A stretch of DNA of 64,000 nt from Aegilops tauschii subsp. strangulata (Eukaryota > Streptophyta > Magnoliopsida > Poales > Poaceae): assembly GCF_002575655.3 (NCBI RefSeq), contig NC_053037.3, forward strand, positions 444,013,793-444,077,792, read 5' to 3'. Position 1 is the stretch's first letter; every line of letters begins with the position of its first letter. Below are positions 45,401 through 56,372 of the stretch, piece after piece. The notes under the pieces are model-generated. The model saw only the letters and a program-made list of their open reading frames with translations, searched no databases and was not told the DNA's origin. A program made the translations under genes and the position numbers.

Positions 45401-47320
45401 GTCATAGGAACATGTATAAGTCATGAAAAAAGCAATAGCAATAAACTAAACGATCATAGTGCTGAGCTAACGGATGGGTCTTGTCCATCACATCATTCTC
45501 TAATGATGTGATCCCGTTCATCAAATGACAACACATGTCTATGGCTAGGGAACTTAACCATCATTGATAAACGAGCTAGTCTATGTTGGGGAACGTAGTA
45601 TTTCAAAAAAAATCCTACGATCACGCAAGATCTATCTAGGAGAAGCATAGCAATGAGCGGAGAGAGTGTGTCCACGTACCCTCGTAGACCGAAAACGGAA
45701 GCGTTTAGTAACGCGGTTGATGTAGTCGAACGTCTTTGCGATCCAACCGATCCAAGTACCGAACGCACGGCACCTCCGCGATCTGCACACGTTCATCTCG
45801 GTGACGTCCCTCGAACTCTTGATCCAGTTGAGTCCGAGGGAGAGTTCCGTCAGCACGACGGCGTGGTGATGGGGATGATATAGTTACTGGCGCAGGGCTT
45901 CGCCTAAGCACTACGACGATATGACCGAGGTGTGTAACTGTGGAGGGGGGCACCGCACACGGCTAAGACAAATCTTGAGTGCCTTTGGGGTGCCCCCTGC
46001 CCACATATATAAAGGAGGGAGGATGAGGAGGCCGTCCTAGGAGGGGTGCGCCTATAGGGGGAGTCCAACTAGGATACCCAATCCTAGTTGGAGTCCCCTT
46101 CCTTTTCCAAGAGGGGAGAGAGAGAAGGAGTAGGAGAGGGAGAAGGAAAGAGAGGGGGCGCCGCCCCCTCCCTAGTCCAATTCGGACTTGCCATGGGGGG
46201 GGGGCGCGGCCACCCCTTGAGGCCCTTCTCTTCTTTCCTGTATGGCCCATTAAGGCCCACTACTTCCCCCGGGGAATTCCCGTAACTCTCCGGTACTCTG
46301 AAAAATACCCGAATCACTCGGAACCTTTTCGATGTCCGAATATAGCTTTCCAATATATTGATCTTTACCTCTCGACCATTTCGAGACTCCTCGTCATGTC
46401 CGTGATCTCATCCGGGACTCCGAACAAACTTCCGTCATCAAATCACATAACTCATAATACAAATCGTCATCGAACGTTAAGCGTGCGGACCCTACGGGTT
46501 CGAGAACTATGTAGACATGACCAAGACACATCTCCGGTCAATAACCAATAGCGGAACCTGGATGCTCATATTGGCTCCTACATATTCTACGAAGATCTTT
46601 ATCGGTCAAACCGCATAACAGTATATGTTGTTCGCTTTGTCATCGGTATGTTACTTGCCCGAGATTCGATCGTCGGTATCCTCATACCTAGTTTCAACTC
46701 GTTACCGGCAAGTCTCTTTACTCGTTCCGTAATGCAACATCCCGTAACTAACTCATTAGTCACATTGCTTGCAAGTCTTATAGTGATGTACATTACCGAG
46801 AGGGCCCAGAGATATCTCTCCGATACACGGAGTGACAAATCCTAATCTCGATCTATGCCAACCCAACAAACACCTTCGGAGACACCTGTAGAGCATCTTT
46901 ATAATCACCCAGTTACGTTGTGACGTTTGATAGCACACAAGGTGTTCCTCCGGTATTAGGGAGTTGCATAATCTCATAGTCAGAGGAACATGTATAAGTC
47001 ATGAAGAAAGCAATAGCAATAAAACTAAACGATCATTATGACAAGCTAACGGATGGGTCTTGTCCATCACATCATTCTCCTAATGATGTGATCCCGTTCA
47101 TCAAATCACAACACATGTCTATGGTCAGGAAACATGACCATCTTTGATAAACAAGCTAGTCAAGTAGAGGCATACTAGGGACACTCTGTTTTGTCTATGT
47201 ATTCACACATGTACTAAGTTTCCGGTTAATACAATTCTAGCATGCATAATAAACATTTATCATGATATAAGGAAATATAAATTACAACTTTATTATTGCC
47301 TCTAGGGCATATTTCCTTCA
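42458..47320 (-). repeat. Tandem run of three Copia (Angela/WIS/BARE-group) LTR units
   Basis: Units start TGTTGGGGAAC at 42458, 44023 and 45584 (plus-strand reading). The first two are 1565 and 1561 bp and both stop at CGAGCTAGTCTA; only the third continues for about 170 bp to the true LTR edge CATATTTCCTTCA at 47320. On the minus strand, therefore, one LTR start (TGAAGGAAATATG) is followed by three copies of the LTR body. Each unit carries a GTATATAAAGGAGGG-type TATA region (42873, about 44435, about 45999) and a purine-rich GGAGAGGGAGA tract. Confidence 0.85.
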
Positions 47321-47529
47321 GTCTCCCACTTGCACTAGAGTCAATAATCTAGTTCACATCGTCATGTGATTTAATACCAATAGTTCAAATCTTTATGTGA
47401 TTAGTTCACATCGCCATATGACTAACACCCAAAGGGTTTACTAGAGTCAATAATCTAGTTCACATCGCTATGTGATTAACACCCAAAGAGTACTAAGGTG
47501 TGATCATGTTTTGCTTGTGAGAGAATTTT

Positions 47530-48940
47530 AGTCAACGGGTCTGCCACATTTAGAGCCGTATGTATTTTGCAAATTTTCTATGTCTACAATGCTCTGCACG
47601 GAACTACTCTTAGCCAATTGCTCCCACTTTCAATATGTATCCAGATTGAGACTTAGAGTCATCCAGATTGGTGTAAAAGCTTGCATCGACGTAACTCTTT
47701 ACGACGAACTCTTTATCAACTCCATAACCTAGAAATATATCCTTTTTCCACTAAGGATAATTTTGACCGCTGTCCAGTGATCTACTCCTAGATAACTATT
47801 GTACCCTCTTGCCAAACTCATGGTGAGGTACACAATAGGTCGGGTACAAAACATAGCATACTTTATAGAACCTATGACTGAGGCATAGGGAATGACTTTT
47901 CCTTCTATTTCTATTTTCTGCCGTGGTCGGGTTTTGAGTCTTACTCAACTTCACACCTTGCAACACAGCCAAGAACTCCTTTTTGACTGTTCCATGTTGA
48001 ACAACTTCAAAATCTTGTCAAGGTATGTATTCATTGAAAAATCTTATCAAGCGTCTTGATCTATCTCTATAGATCTTGATGCTTAATATGTAAGCAGCTT
48101 CACCGAGGTCTTTCTTTGAAAAACTCCTTTCAAATACTCCTTTATGCTTTCCAGAAAATTCTACATCATTTCCGATCAACAATATGTCATTCACATATAC
48201 TTATCAGAAAGCCTGTAGTGCTCCCACTCACTTTCTTGTAAATATAGGCTTCACCGCAAGTCTGTATAAAACCATATGCTTTGATCACCTTATCAAAGTG
48301 TATATTCCAACTCCGAGATGCTTGCACCAGTCCATAGATGGATCGCTGGAGCTTCCACACTTTGTTAGCACCTTTAGGATTGACAAAACCTTCTGGTTGC
48401 ATCATATACAACTCTTCTTTTAGAAATCCATTAAGGAATGTAGTTTTGATATCCATTTGCCAGATTTCATAAAATGTGGCAATTGCTAACATGATTCAGA
48501 CAGACTTAAACATTGCTACGAGTGAGAAAATCTTAACGTAGTCAACATCTTGAACTTGTCAAAAACCCTATTCAACAAGTCGAGCTTTGTAGATAGTAAC
48601 ACTACTATTAGAATCCGTCTTCCTCTTGAAGATCCATTTTATTCTCTATGGCTTGCCGATCATCGGGCAAGGCAACCAAAGCCCACACTTTGTTCTCATA
48701 CATGGATCCCATCTCAGATTTCATGGCCTCAAGCCATTTATCGGAATCTGGGCTCATCATCGCTTCCTCATAGTTCGTAGCTTCGTCATGGTCTAGTAAC
48801 ATGATTCCCAGAATAGGATTACCGTACCACTCTGGTGCGGAGCATATTCTGTTTGACCCACGAGGTTCGGTAGTAATTTGATTTGAAGTTTCGTGATCAT
48901 CATCATTAACTTCCTCACTAATTGGTGTAGGCATCACTGG
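47530..48940 (-). pseudogene. Copia reverse transcriptase and RNase H, decayed
   Basis: The RT palm is clear at 48492-48187: [20 protein letters not shown], then [20 protein letters not shown] and [17 protein letters not shown]. The YVDD box has been lost to frame damage just after FLISICE. Upstream (48937-48608) is the RT N-terminal part with EEAMMSPDSDKWLEAMKSEM. Downstream (about 47910-47530) pieces of RNase H are readable (GSIKYAMFCTRP, DHWTAVK). Stops and frameshifts break every domain. These enzymes copy the RNA into cDNA in the virus-like particle; this copy cannot. Confidence 0.8.
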
Positions 48941-49138
48941 AACTGATTTCTATGATGAACTACTTTCCAATTCGGGAGAAGGTACAATTACCTCATCAAG
49001 TTCTACTTTCCTCCCGCTCACTTCTTTCGAGAGAAACTCCTTCTCTAGAAAGGATCCATTCTTAGCAACGAATATCTCGCCTTCGGATCTTTGGTAGAAG
49101 GTGTACCCAACAGTTTACTTTTGGGTATCCTACGAAGA

Positions 49139-50104
49139 CGCATTTCTCCGATTTTGGATTCGAGCTTATCAGGTTGAACCTTTTTCACATAAGCATCGAA
49201 GCCCCAAACTTTAAGAAATGACAGCTTAGGTTTCTTACCAAACCATAGTTCATACGGTGTCGTCTCAACGGATTTAGATGGTGCCCTATTAACGTGAATG
49301 TAGTTGTCTCTAATGCATAACCCTAAAATGATAGTGGTAAATCGGTAAGAGACAACATAGATTGCACTATATCTAATAAAGTACAGTTACGACGTTCGGA
49401 CACACCATTATGCTGTGGTGTTCCAGGTGGCATGAGTTTATGAAACTATTCGACATTGTTTTACTTGAATATCAAACTCGTAACTCAAATATTCGGCTCT
49501 ACGATCAGATCGTAGAAACTTTATTTTCTTGTTACAATGATTCTCCACTTCACTCTGAAATTCTTTGAACTTTTTTAAATGTTTCAGACTTATGTTTCAT
49601 CAAGTAGATATACCCATATCTGCTCAAATCATTTGTGAAGGTTAGAAAATAAGGATACCCGCTGCGAACCTCAACACTCATCGGACCGCATACATCAGTA
49701 TGTATTATTTCCAATAAGTCAGTTGCTCGCTCCATTATTCCGGAGAACGGAGTCTTAGTCATCTTGCCCATGAGGCATGGTTCGCAAGCATCAAGTGATT
49801 CATAATCAAGTGATTCCAAAAGTCCATCAGCATGGAGTTTCTTCATGCGCTTTACACCAATATGACCTAAACAGCAGTGCCACGTATAAGTTGCACTATC
49901 ATTATTAACTTTGCATCTTTTGCCTTCAATATTATGAATATGTGTATCACTGCCATCAAGATTCAATAAACTATTTATATTGAGTGTATGACCATAGAAG
50001 GTTTTATTCATGCAAATAGAACAACAATTATTCTTTGACTTAAATGAATAACCGTATTGCAATAAACATGATGCAATCATATTCATGCTCAACGCAAACA
50101 CCAA
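49139..50104 (-). pseudogene. Copia GAG-pre-integrase and integrase, partial
   Basis: An open frame at 50104-49550 contains the pre-integrase zinc-binding part (ATYTWHCCLGHIGVKRMKKL, then DACEPCLMGKMTKTPF, giving the H-H-C-C pattern) and the start of the integrase core (LLEIIHTDVCGPMSVEV, with the first catalytic Asp in HTDVCGP, then FLTFTNDLSRYGYIYLMK). Frame damage follows. A later piece near 49260-49140 (ELWFGKKPKLSFLKVWG) is the region between integrase and RT. This enzyme would insert the cDNA into the genome; the copy is broken. Confidence 0.8.
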
Positions 50105-50544
50105 ATAACATTTATTTTAGGTTCAACACTAATCCCGAAGGTAAAGGGAGTGTGCGATGGTGATCTTATCAACCTTGGAATCACCTCCAACACACATCGT
50201 CACCTCGTCCTTAACTAGTCTCTGTTTATTTTGTAACTCCTGTTTCAAGTTACTAACACTACAAAAAAAAGACACATCCGTGATATTTGGGCCGAATGAA
50301 AATCTTTTCTGTCATACTTATGACACTTCTATGACGATAATTGTGACAAAACACGGTATCCTCATAGATGTGGTGGGGTCCTACTTCTATGACAGAAAAT
50401 GGGCTTTTCGTCCTGGGCGGGCCGGAGACGCAGTTGCATGACATTCTTTGGGCCGTCCATGACGGAAAAAAAAACGTGGTAGAAGCGAGGGCGAGGAAAA
50501 TATCGGGGTGTCCCCGGTTACGGTGGGTGGTCGGGGGCCGAGCG

Positions 50545-50750
50545 ATGCGCGTTTCTCTCGTACGTACGCGCGTGTGTGCGAGGCGTTGGGCTCTAACTGA
50601 ACCCGAGCGAGGCGTTGGGCTCTAACTGAACCCGAGAGATTGCACTGCAGGCTACGCGTTACTGAACCCGAGCGATCGATGGCTGTTAACTGAACCCGAT
50701 CGAGCGATTCCTTCGCTACTGCTGCTAACTGAAGCCGATCGATGCTGCCT
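50545..50750 (+). repeat. Short direct repeats with CTGAACCCGAGCGA
   Basis: GAGGCGTTGGGCTCTAACTG is duplicated head to tail (about 50580 and 50608), and AACTGAACCCGA(G/T)CGA recurs up to 50710. Confidence 0.75.
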
Positions 50751-50754
50751 CTGG

Positions 50755-51430
50755 ATGAAAAGTGAGCGTTGCGGGGGGGGGGGGTTTGGATGAACAGTTC
50801 CCGGTGGGGGTGGATGAATAGGACCCCGTGGCGTTGCCTCTGGATGAAAAGTGAGTGTTGCTGGGGGGTTTGGATGAACAGTTCCCGGTGGGGGTGGATG
50901 AACAGGACCCCGATCGTTCGAGCCGGTTGGGGCTGGATGAACAGGACCCCGTGGAGGGCAGAATGAACAGGACCACCCCGTGGAGGGCAGAATGAACAGT
51001 AGACGGTGGAGGGTTGGATGAATAGTAGCCCGTGGAGGGGTGGTTGAACAGGAGCCCGTGGAGAGGGCTGGTTGAACAGTAGCCGGTGGAGTAGCGCGCG
51101 GTGGAGGCTGGATGAACAGGAGCCCGTGGATGAACAGTCGCAGGTGGAGGCTGGAGGAGGTCGACGGTGGATGAACAGTAGCCCGTGGAGGCTGGAGGGG
51201 GTCGACGGTGGAGATGAACAGTATCCCGTGGAGTCCTGTTTTGCGGTACGCCACACCCCTTCCGATGAACAGGACCCCCGTTTCGACCGTAGCGCTCCAA
51301 CACAAGTCCGTTTCCTCCGTTTTGCGGTACGCCACACCCCTCCCGATCAACATGACCCCCGTTTCGACCGTAGGAGGTCCGTTTCCTCCGTTTTGCGGTA
51401 CGCCAGCCCCTCCCGATGAACAGGATCCCG
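50755..51430 (+). repeat. Minisatellite of GGATGAACAG(G/T) with CCCGTGG
   Basis: About 20-25 irregular units of roughly 20-40 bp, core GGATGAACAGGACCCCGTGG, with variants GAACAGTTCCCGGTGG and GAACAGTAGCCGGTGG. From 51240 units are joined by a longer repeat with TTTTGCGGTACGCCA. Long minus-strand ORFs here are the repeat read through and are not genes. Confidence 0.85.
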
Positions 51431-52075
51431 TTTCGAACGTGGCCGGTCGAACACAAGGTCGTTTCCTCCATTCTGCGGTACGCCAGGCCTCGTTTCCGTC
51501 GGCTGTTCCATCCAAGCCCTCCCGATGAACACGACGACGCATTCCATTCCGACCCAGCCGGTTGGCTCCCCATGAACACGATGATGACGCTATTTCTCCG
51601 TTCCGTCCCAGCCATGTACACGAGCCCTGGCCGTACCTATGCGCGAGTAGGCGTTCGAGACCCTGCCCGTATGTACGTACGTGGCCGTATTTTCTTTCTC
51701 GCACCCTGGCCGATGTACGTACGTGTACATGCTACGTGCGCGCCTCTACTACGACACGTGCGCGCATCTACAATGACCAGTATGTACGTACACGTTCGCG
51801 ACCAGAATGACAAAGCTACGTACGCTTCGACCAGGTGGGTCCCGACTGTCAGGCACTTCCTTGCCTGCGAAGATGTAGCTGGTGGGTCCCAGCAGTCAGG
51901 GGGCGAATCATTTTTTTGCCCGGACGCACTTCCTTGCGTGCGAAGATGTAGCTGGTGGGTCCCAGCAGTCAGGGGGAAACGTTTTTTTCGCAAAATACGG
52001 TGGCCCGTCCGGTGGGTCCCCGCTGTCAGGTGGAGGAATAATTATTTTGCGCGTAATAAGGAGGCACTTCCTTGC

Positions 52076-54838
52076 TGCGGCCGTGGACCCAGCTGTCAGC
52101 CTCTCCACGTACAGTCCACGTCCGATGGAAGCCGTTCCTTGACCACGTTGACCACGCCGCGCCGAGAGCACCAGGGCGGTGGACGATGGCGAGGCCTCGG
52201 AAGGGGACGACGTGGAGCCGGGGAAGACGCGGCAGTGGATGCCCACGCGTAGAGGAGTATGAGGGTTCACCGGTTCGCTGCGGTGTGAGGCTGCCGTCGC
52301 CGCAGAATAACAGGGGTTGTGGGTGAGTAGAGGGATGGCCTGGCAAGTGGTGGGAGTAGTAGGGGGCGGTGAGGCCTCCGCCGCATCGCAGCCGGCCACG
52401 GGAGGCAGGAGCACGAGGCACGACCGGCGCTGGTTTGGGCGGCTGGAGCAAGAAGACCAGAGGTTGAAGAAGCACTACGGCCGTTGGATGGACATCGTAC
52501 GGTCACTGGAGCTAGAATCGTGCATATTGACTAAGTTGACAGAGCCCTCCGTCCCCGTAAACTTAGTAGGCCCACAAGTCAGCCTGCCACTATACTGGGT
52601 CCCAGCTAGCAGGGGGTATTCATTTTTTGTGCGTAATAAGGAGGCACTTCCTTGCGTGCGAAGATATAGCTGGTGGGTCTAAGCTGTCAGCGGCGGTAAC
52701 ATTTTTTTCGCGAAATACAGAGCCCCTTTTGGTGGTTCCCAGATGTCAGGTGGAGGAATCATTATTCTGCATGTTAGAAGGAGGCTTTTCCTTGCGTGTG
52801 GCCGTGGACCCAGCTGTCAACCTCTCCACGTACAGTCCACTTCAGATGCATGTCGGTCGTTGACCATGTTGACCAGGCCGCGCCGAGAGCACCAGTGCGG
52901 TGGACGACGGCGAGGCCTAGGAAGGGAACGACACGGAGGCAGGGAAGACTCGGCAGTTGTTTCCCACGCGGAGGGGAGTACGACTGTACGAGGGTTTACT
53001 GGTTCGTCTGCCATCGCCGGAGAATAACAGCAGGTGTGGGTGAGTAGAGGGATGGCTAGGCCAGCGATGGGAGTACGGTGGGGCGGTGAGGCCTGCGCGG
53101 CAGCACAACCGGTCGCGGGGAGGAGGGAGCAGGCAGTCCCGCCGGCGCTTGTTTGAGCGGCTGGAGCAGGAAGAGCAGAGATTGAAGAAGCACGACGGCC
53201 GTTGGATGGAAATCCAACAGTCACTGCTTGTGCGTCAACCTTTTTTTAGGAAAGCCTCAAATCTGTGGGAAACAGCATACAGCCCATCTGCCATTATTTC
53301 TAATAATTTACAGCCCATTTGCAGCGTAAAGGTTTTTTTCGAGCCCATATTCTTTTTGTTAGCATTACAACCCATATTGTGGCCACGGTTAAAAAATTAT
53401 ACGAAATTTTGCATATTCGGTGCGGTCCGAACTTAATCCTGAAATTCCGAGTCAGATTCGAACTAATTTTAAAAATAAATGTATATCAATATAAAATCCA
53501 ACAAATTGTCCACGCATAAAATCAATGCAATTTAAAATCTCGAAATAAAAAAGAGAAATTTGAAACTAATTGCCTGTTTGATGTGTTTTAAAAATGTACA
53601 ACCCATTTCTCATTACTGATAGGCCATTTTCTCGGCCAGCCGAATGAAGCTCTCCTCGTCTTGAAAGATTTGCAGCCCAACAGGCCTGACAAAGCGACTT
53701 ACTTGGCAAATCACAAAAAAACTGGGCTGTGGCCGTGGACCCAGCTGTCAGCCTCTCCACGTACAGTACTCTTCTGATGGAAGTCAGTCGTTGACCACAT
53801 TGACCACGCCGCGCCGAGAGCACCAAGGCGGTGGACGACGGCGAGGCCTAGGAAGGGGACGACGCGGAGCCGGGGAAGACGCGGCAGTGGATGCCCACGC
53901 GGAGAGGAGTACGAGGGTTCACTGGTTCGGCTGCGGCGTGAGGCTGCCGTCGCCGCAGAATAACAGGGGGTGTGGGTGAGTAGAGGGATGCCCTGGCCAG
54001 CGGTGGGAGTAGTAGGGGCGGTGAGGCCTCCGCGGCATCACAGCCGGCCACAGGTGGCAGGAGCACGTGGCACGACCGGCGCTGCTTTGGGCGGCTGGAG
54101 CAAGAAGACCAGAGGTTGAAGAAGCACTATGGCCGTTGGATGGACATCGTACGGTCACTGGAGCTAGAATCGTTCATATTGACTAAGTTGACAAAGCCCT
54201 CCGTCCCTGTCAACTTAGTAGGCCCACAAGTCAGCCACCCACTATGGTGGGTCCCAGCTAGCAGGGGGTATTCTTTTTTTGTGCGTAATAAGGAGGCACT
54301 TCCTTGCGTGCGAAGATATAGCTGGTGGGTCCGACCTGTCAGCGGGGGAAACATTTTTTTCGTGAAATACAGAAGCCCTTCCCATGTACAGTCCACGTCC
54401 AGTGCGTAATAATGAGGAACTTTCCTTGCGTGCGACCATTGACCTCGTGGGTCCCAGCCGTCAGGCTCTCCACGTACAATCCTCTTCCGATGACTCTCGT
54501 ATGTTGATCACGCCGTGCCGAGCGCACCGAGGCGGTGGACGACGGCGAGGCCCCAGACTGGAACGACCCGGAGATGGGGAAGACGCGGCAGTGGAGTCGC
54601 AGACGGAGAGGAGTGGGAAACTTGACTGGTTTGGGTGCGGGGTGGGCCTACACTCGACAGAGAATAACAGGAGGTGCGGAGTGGAGGGATGGCCTGGCCG
54701 TCGACGGGGTAGCGTTTCACCGAGGAGCGCAAAACAACGCCGCTGGACGCCGGAGGCTGGAGCAGGCGGTCTCGGCAGAGCTGGGGGAAGAAGACGAGAG
54801 ATTGAAGAAGAATGCCGGCCGTTGGATGTAAATCCAAC
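52076..54838 (+). repeat. Four copies of an approx. 430-bp exon-like module
   Basis: The copies lie at about 52076-52515, 52797-53228, 53731-54165 and 54431-54838. All share GCCGTGGACCCAGCTGTCA, TCTCCACGTACA, GGCGGTGGACGACGGCGAGG, GAATAACAG and a coding-like end reading RLEQEDQRLKKHYGRWMDI or RLEQEEQRLKKHDGRWMEI. Spacers carry CTTCCTTGCGTGCGAAGAT and GCTGGTGGGTCC units followed by T-runs. The conserved RLKK..GRWM phrase in all four copies suggests a duplicated coding exon, but no complete frame spans a module. Confidence 0.7.
53230..53730. other. AT-rich spacer between modules 2 and 3
   Basis: No gene. AGCCCAT and ACAACCCAT phrases recur (53282, 53312, 53341, 53369, 53599). Confidence 0.4.
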
Positions 54839-55718
54839 GCCTTCTTAGGCTTCGACCTACTGGCCCACATGTCAGCCAGTCCATTTGTTTTTTTAGTCCA
54901 TTTGGTGGGCTGGGTGAAACAATGATGTAGCATCTATGCAGCCCGTTTATATGTATGGTAGAATTTAAAGCCCATTTGCATTTTTCTCGAAATCCGCGGA
55001 CTTGCTGGGCTGGGCGAAAATATCATGTTGGGCTAGACGGAGAAATGTTATAAAAACATAAACACATGATTGCACGTCTATTACTGCATTGGTCAGTAAA
55101 ATCTTTGCAAGCTTATGTACACAATCACTAGGAGTTAACTTGCCAAGTTATATATAAACAATTATTATTATTATTTTGTAAGAACTTTCAACTTACGAAA
55201 TAGAATATCATTTAAATTTGATGAGTTAATAGTACGTGGGGTATTATTATTTTTAGGCTAGATGTGGGATAGTTGAGTTGGTTCTAGGGAATAGTACTGG
55301 GAGAAAACTCAGTTTACATCAAAAAACAAAGTGGGAGAAAATTCAGATATAGGATTAATGAAAACGAAAAATAGAACTGAGCTGTATAGGAAGTGGACGA
55401 AAGATTGAACAAAATAAAGAAATACAAATGGATAGGTGGTTGGTCCCATATGTCTGTGTACGAGACCTGCTGGGTCCACCTGAGGAGGGGAATATGTTGG
55501 GAGGAAGGAGATTCAAAGCACGGCAGCCGAGTGAACTAGTTTTTTTAACGGACAAGTGAACTAGTTACATACATAAGCAAATAGCCACTAAAAAAAGCAA
55601 ACAGGTTAATGGGTTCTTAAAAGAAAATTTTCGGACAAAACAGATAATTACGACACTTAGACTAATGCATGAAACACTCAGATGATAAAGGTGCTTATAA
55701 ACAGATAAAGTACAACAT
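54839..55718. other. AT-rich stretch without a gene, 3' flank of exonuclease copy 2
   Basis: Only accidental ORFs. GCCCATTTG and GGGCTGGG(C/T)GAAA phrases recur at 54890-55035. It contains a TTATTATTATTATTTT microsatellite near 55163. Confidence 0.4.
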
Positions 55719-56372
55719 CTAGACCTTCCTAGCACGCTTGATCATGACGTTGCGGCTGTCCGTGTACTCGTCGGTTACGGGAAGCAGACACGCCCTCATG
55801 TCCAAGATCTGCCTGTACATGTCGTAGCATGCGTATGCGTCCTTGGCCGCGTAGGTTATGTAGGCTAGATTCAGAGGTACCTCCCACGTGTTCAGGTCCT
55901 TAGTATCATTGTCTTCTTTCATGTTGGCGTATCAGGGGTCGATGATGGTCTCGGCGAGGTCAACCACGGAGTCCTTCTCCTGCCCGTTGCTGATGATCTT
56001 GTATTGCTTCTGGATGTTGACAAGCTTGTTGCACCAGATGGCCGAATCGTCGTGTTCTTCCTTCTCTCCACCGTAGCGAAGGTGCAGTCGGCGCTGTCGA
56101 TGAAACGGGCCAATGCTCCAGAACCTCTGATGGCCCTACAGAAGTGGTAGATGAGAACCTCGTCCCGCACACATACCTGGGCGACGGTGATCCGCTGGTC
56201 CCTGTCAGGAGACGAATGGATGGGCACAAGGTCTAGTCCTGCAACCTTGTGCTTTCTCGTCCTGTAGGTACTGGTTGAACTCGGCGAGGCAGAGCTTCAC
56301 CGAGTCCGGATCGTTGGTGTACATCACATTCAACTTGGTGCATCCATAGGACTGAACGGCAAACTCAAAGGG
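55719..56372 (-). pseudogene. WRN-like 3'-5' exonuclease, broken copy 2, main part
   Basis: Reading leftward from the solo LTR edge: LNVMYTNDPDSVKLCLAEFN, then a frameshifted region with SSPDRDQRITVAQVCVRDEV and FCRAIRGSGALARFID, TFATVERRK, a shifted NKLVNIQKQYKI, VVDLAETIIDP-stop-YANM, and YAAKDAYACYDMYRQILDMR to a stop at 55719. Exo II and Exo III regions are recognisable. Exo I is damaged: DLVPIH appears where D-x-E is expected. At least two frameshifts and one TGA (in place of Y/TAC context at DPYYANM) break it. Domain order matches copy 1 at 17983, which has different lesions. Confidence 0.75.

Larger units (their letters stand above)
47321..50258 (-). mobile_element. Internal region of the Copia element (3' part)
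   Basis: Directly beside the LTR edge, the minus strand has a PPT-like CAAGTGGGAGAC (47332-47321). Further in, the order RNase H, reverse transcriptase, integrase going rightward on the plus map is integrase-RT-RNase H on the minus strand, which is the Copia order. The interior is cut at 50259 by a CACTA transposon; gag, protease and the 5' LTR lie beyond it or are lost. Confidence 0.8.
50259..54850 (+). mobile_element. CACTA transposon, left end and repeat-filled interior
   Basis: The terminus CACTACAAAAAAAAGACACA begins at 50259, inside the Copia internal region, preceded by TAA. Just inside, short subterminal motifs (TATGACACTTCTATGACGA, CTTCTATGACAGAAAATGG, GTCCATGACGG) repeat. The interior has no transposase but carries a minisatellite (50755-51430) and a four-fold module (52076-54838). 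The right terminus was not found; it may lie right of 54850 or be lost. Confidence 0.65.

Noticed and set aside
43932..46353. Many short ORFs in the Copia LTR units
   Set aside because: Each occurs at the same place in all three LTR units; they are shadows of the LTR sequence.
50387..51704. Minus-strand ORFs of 300-350 codons
   Set aside because: They read through the GGATGAACAG minisatellite; overlapping long frames in all phases are typical of such repeats.
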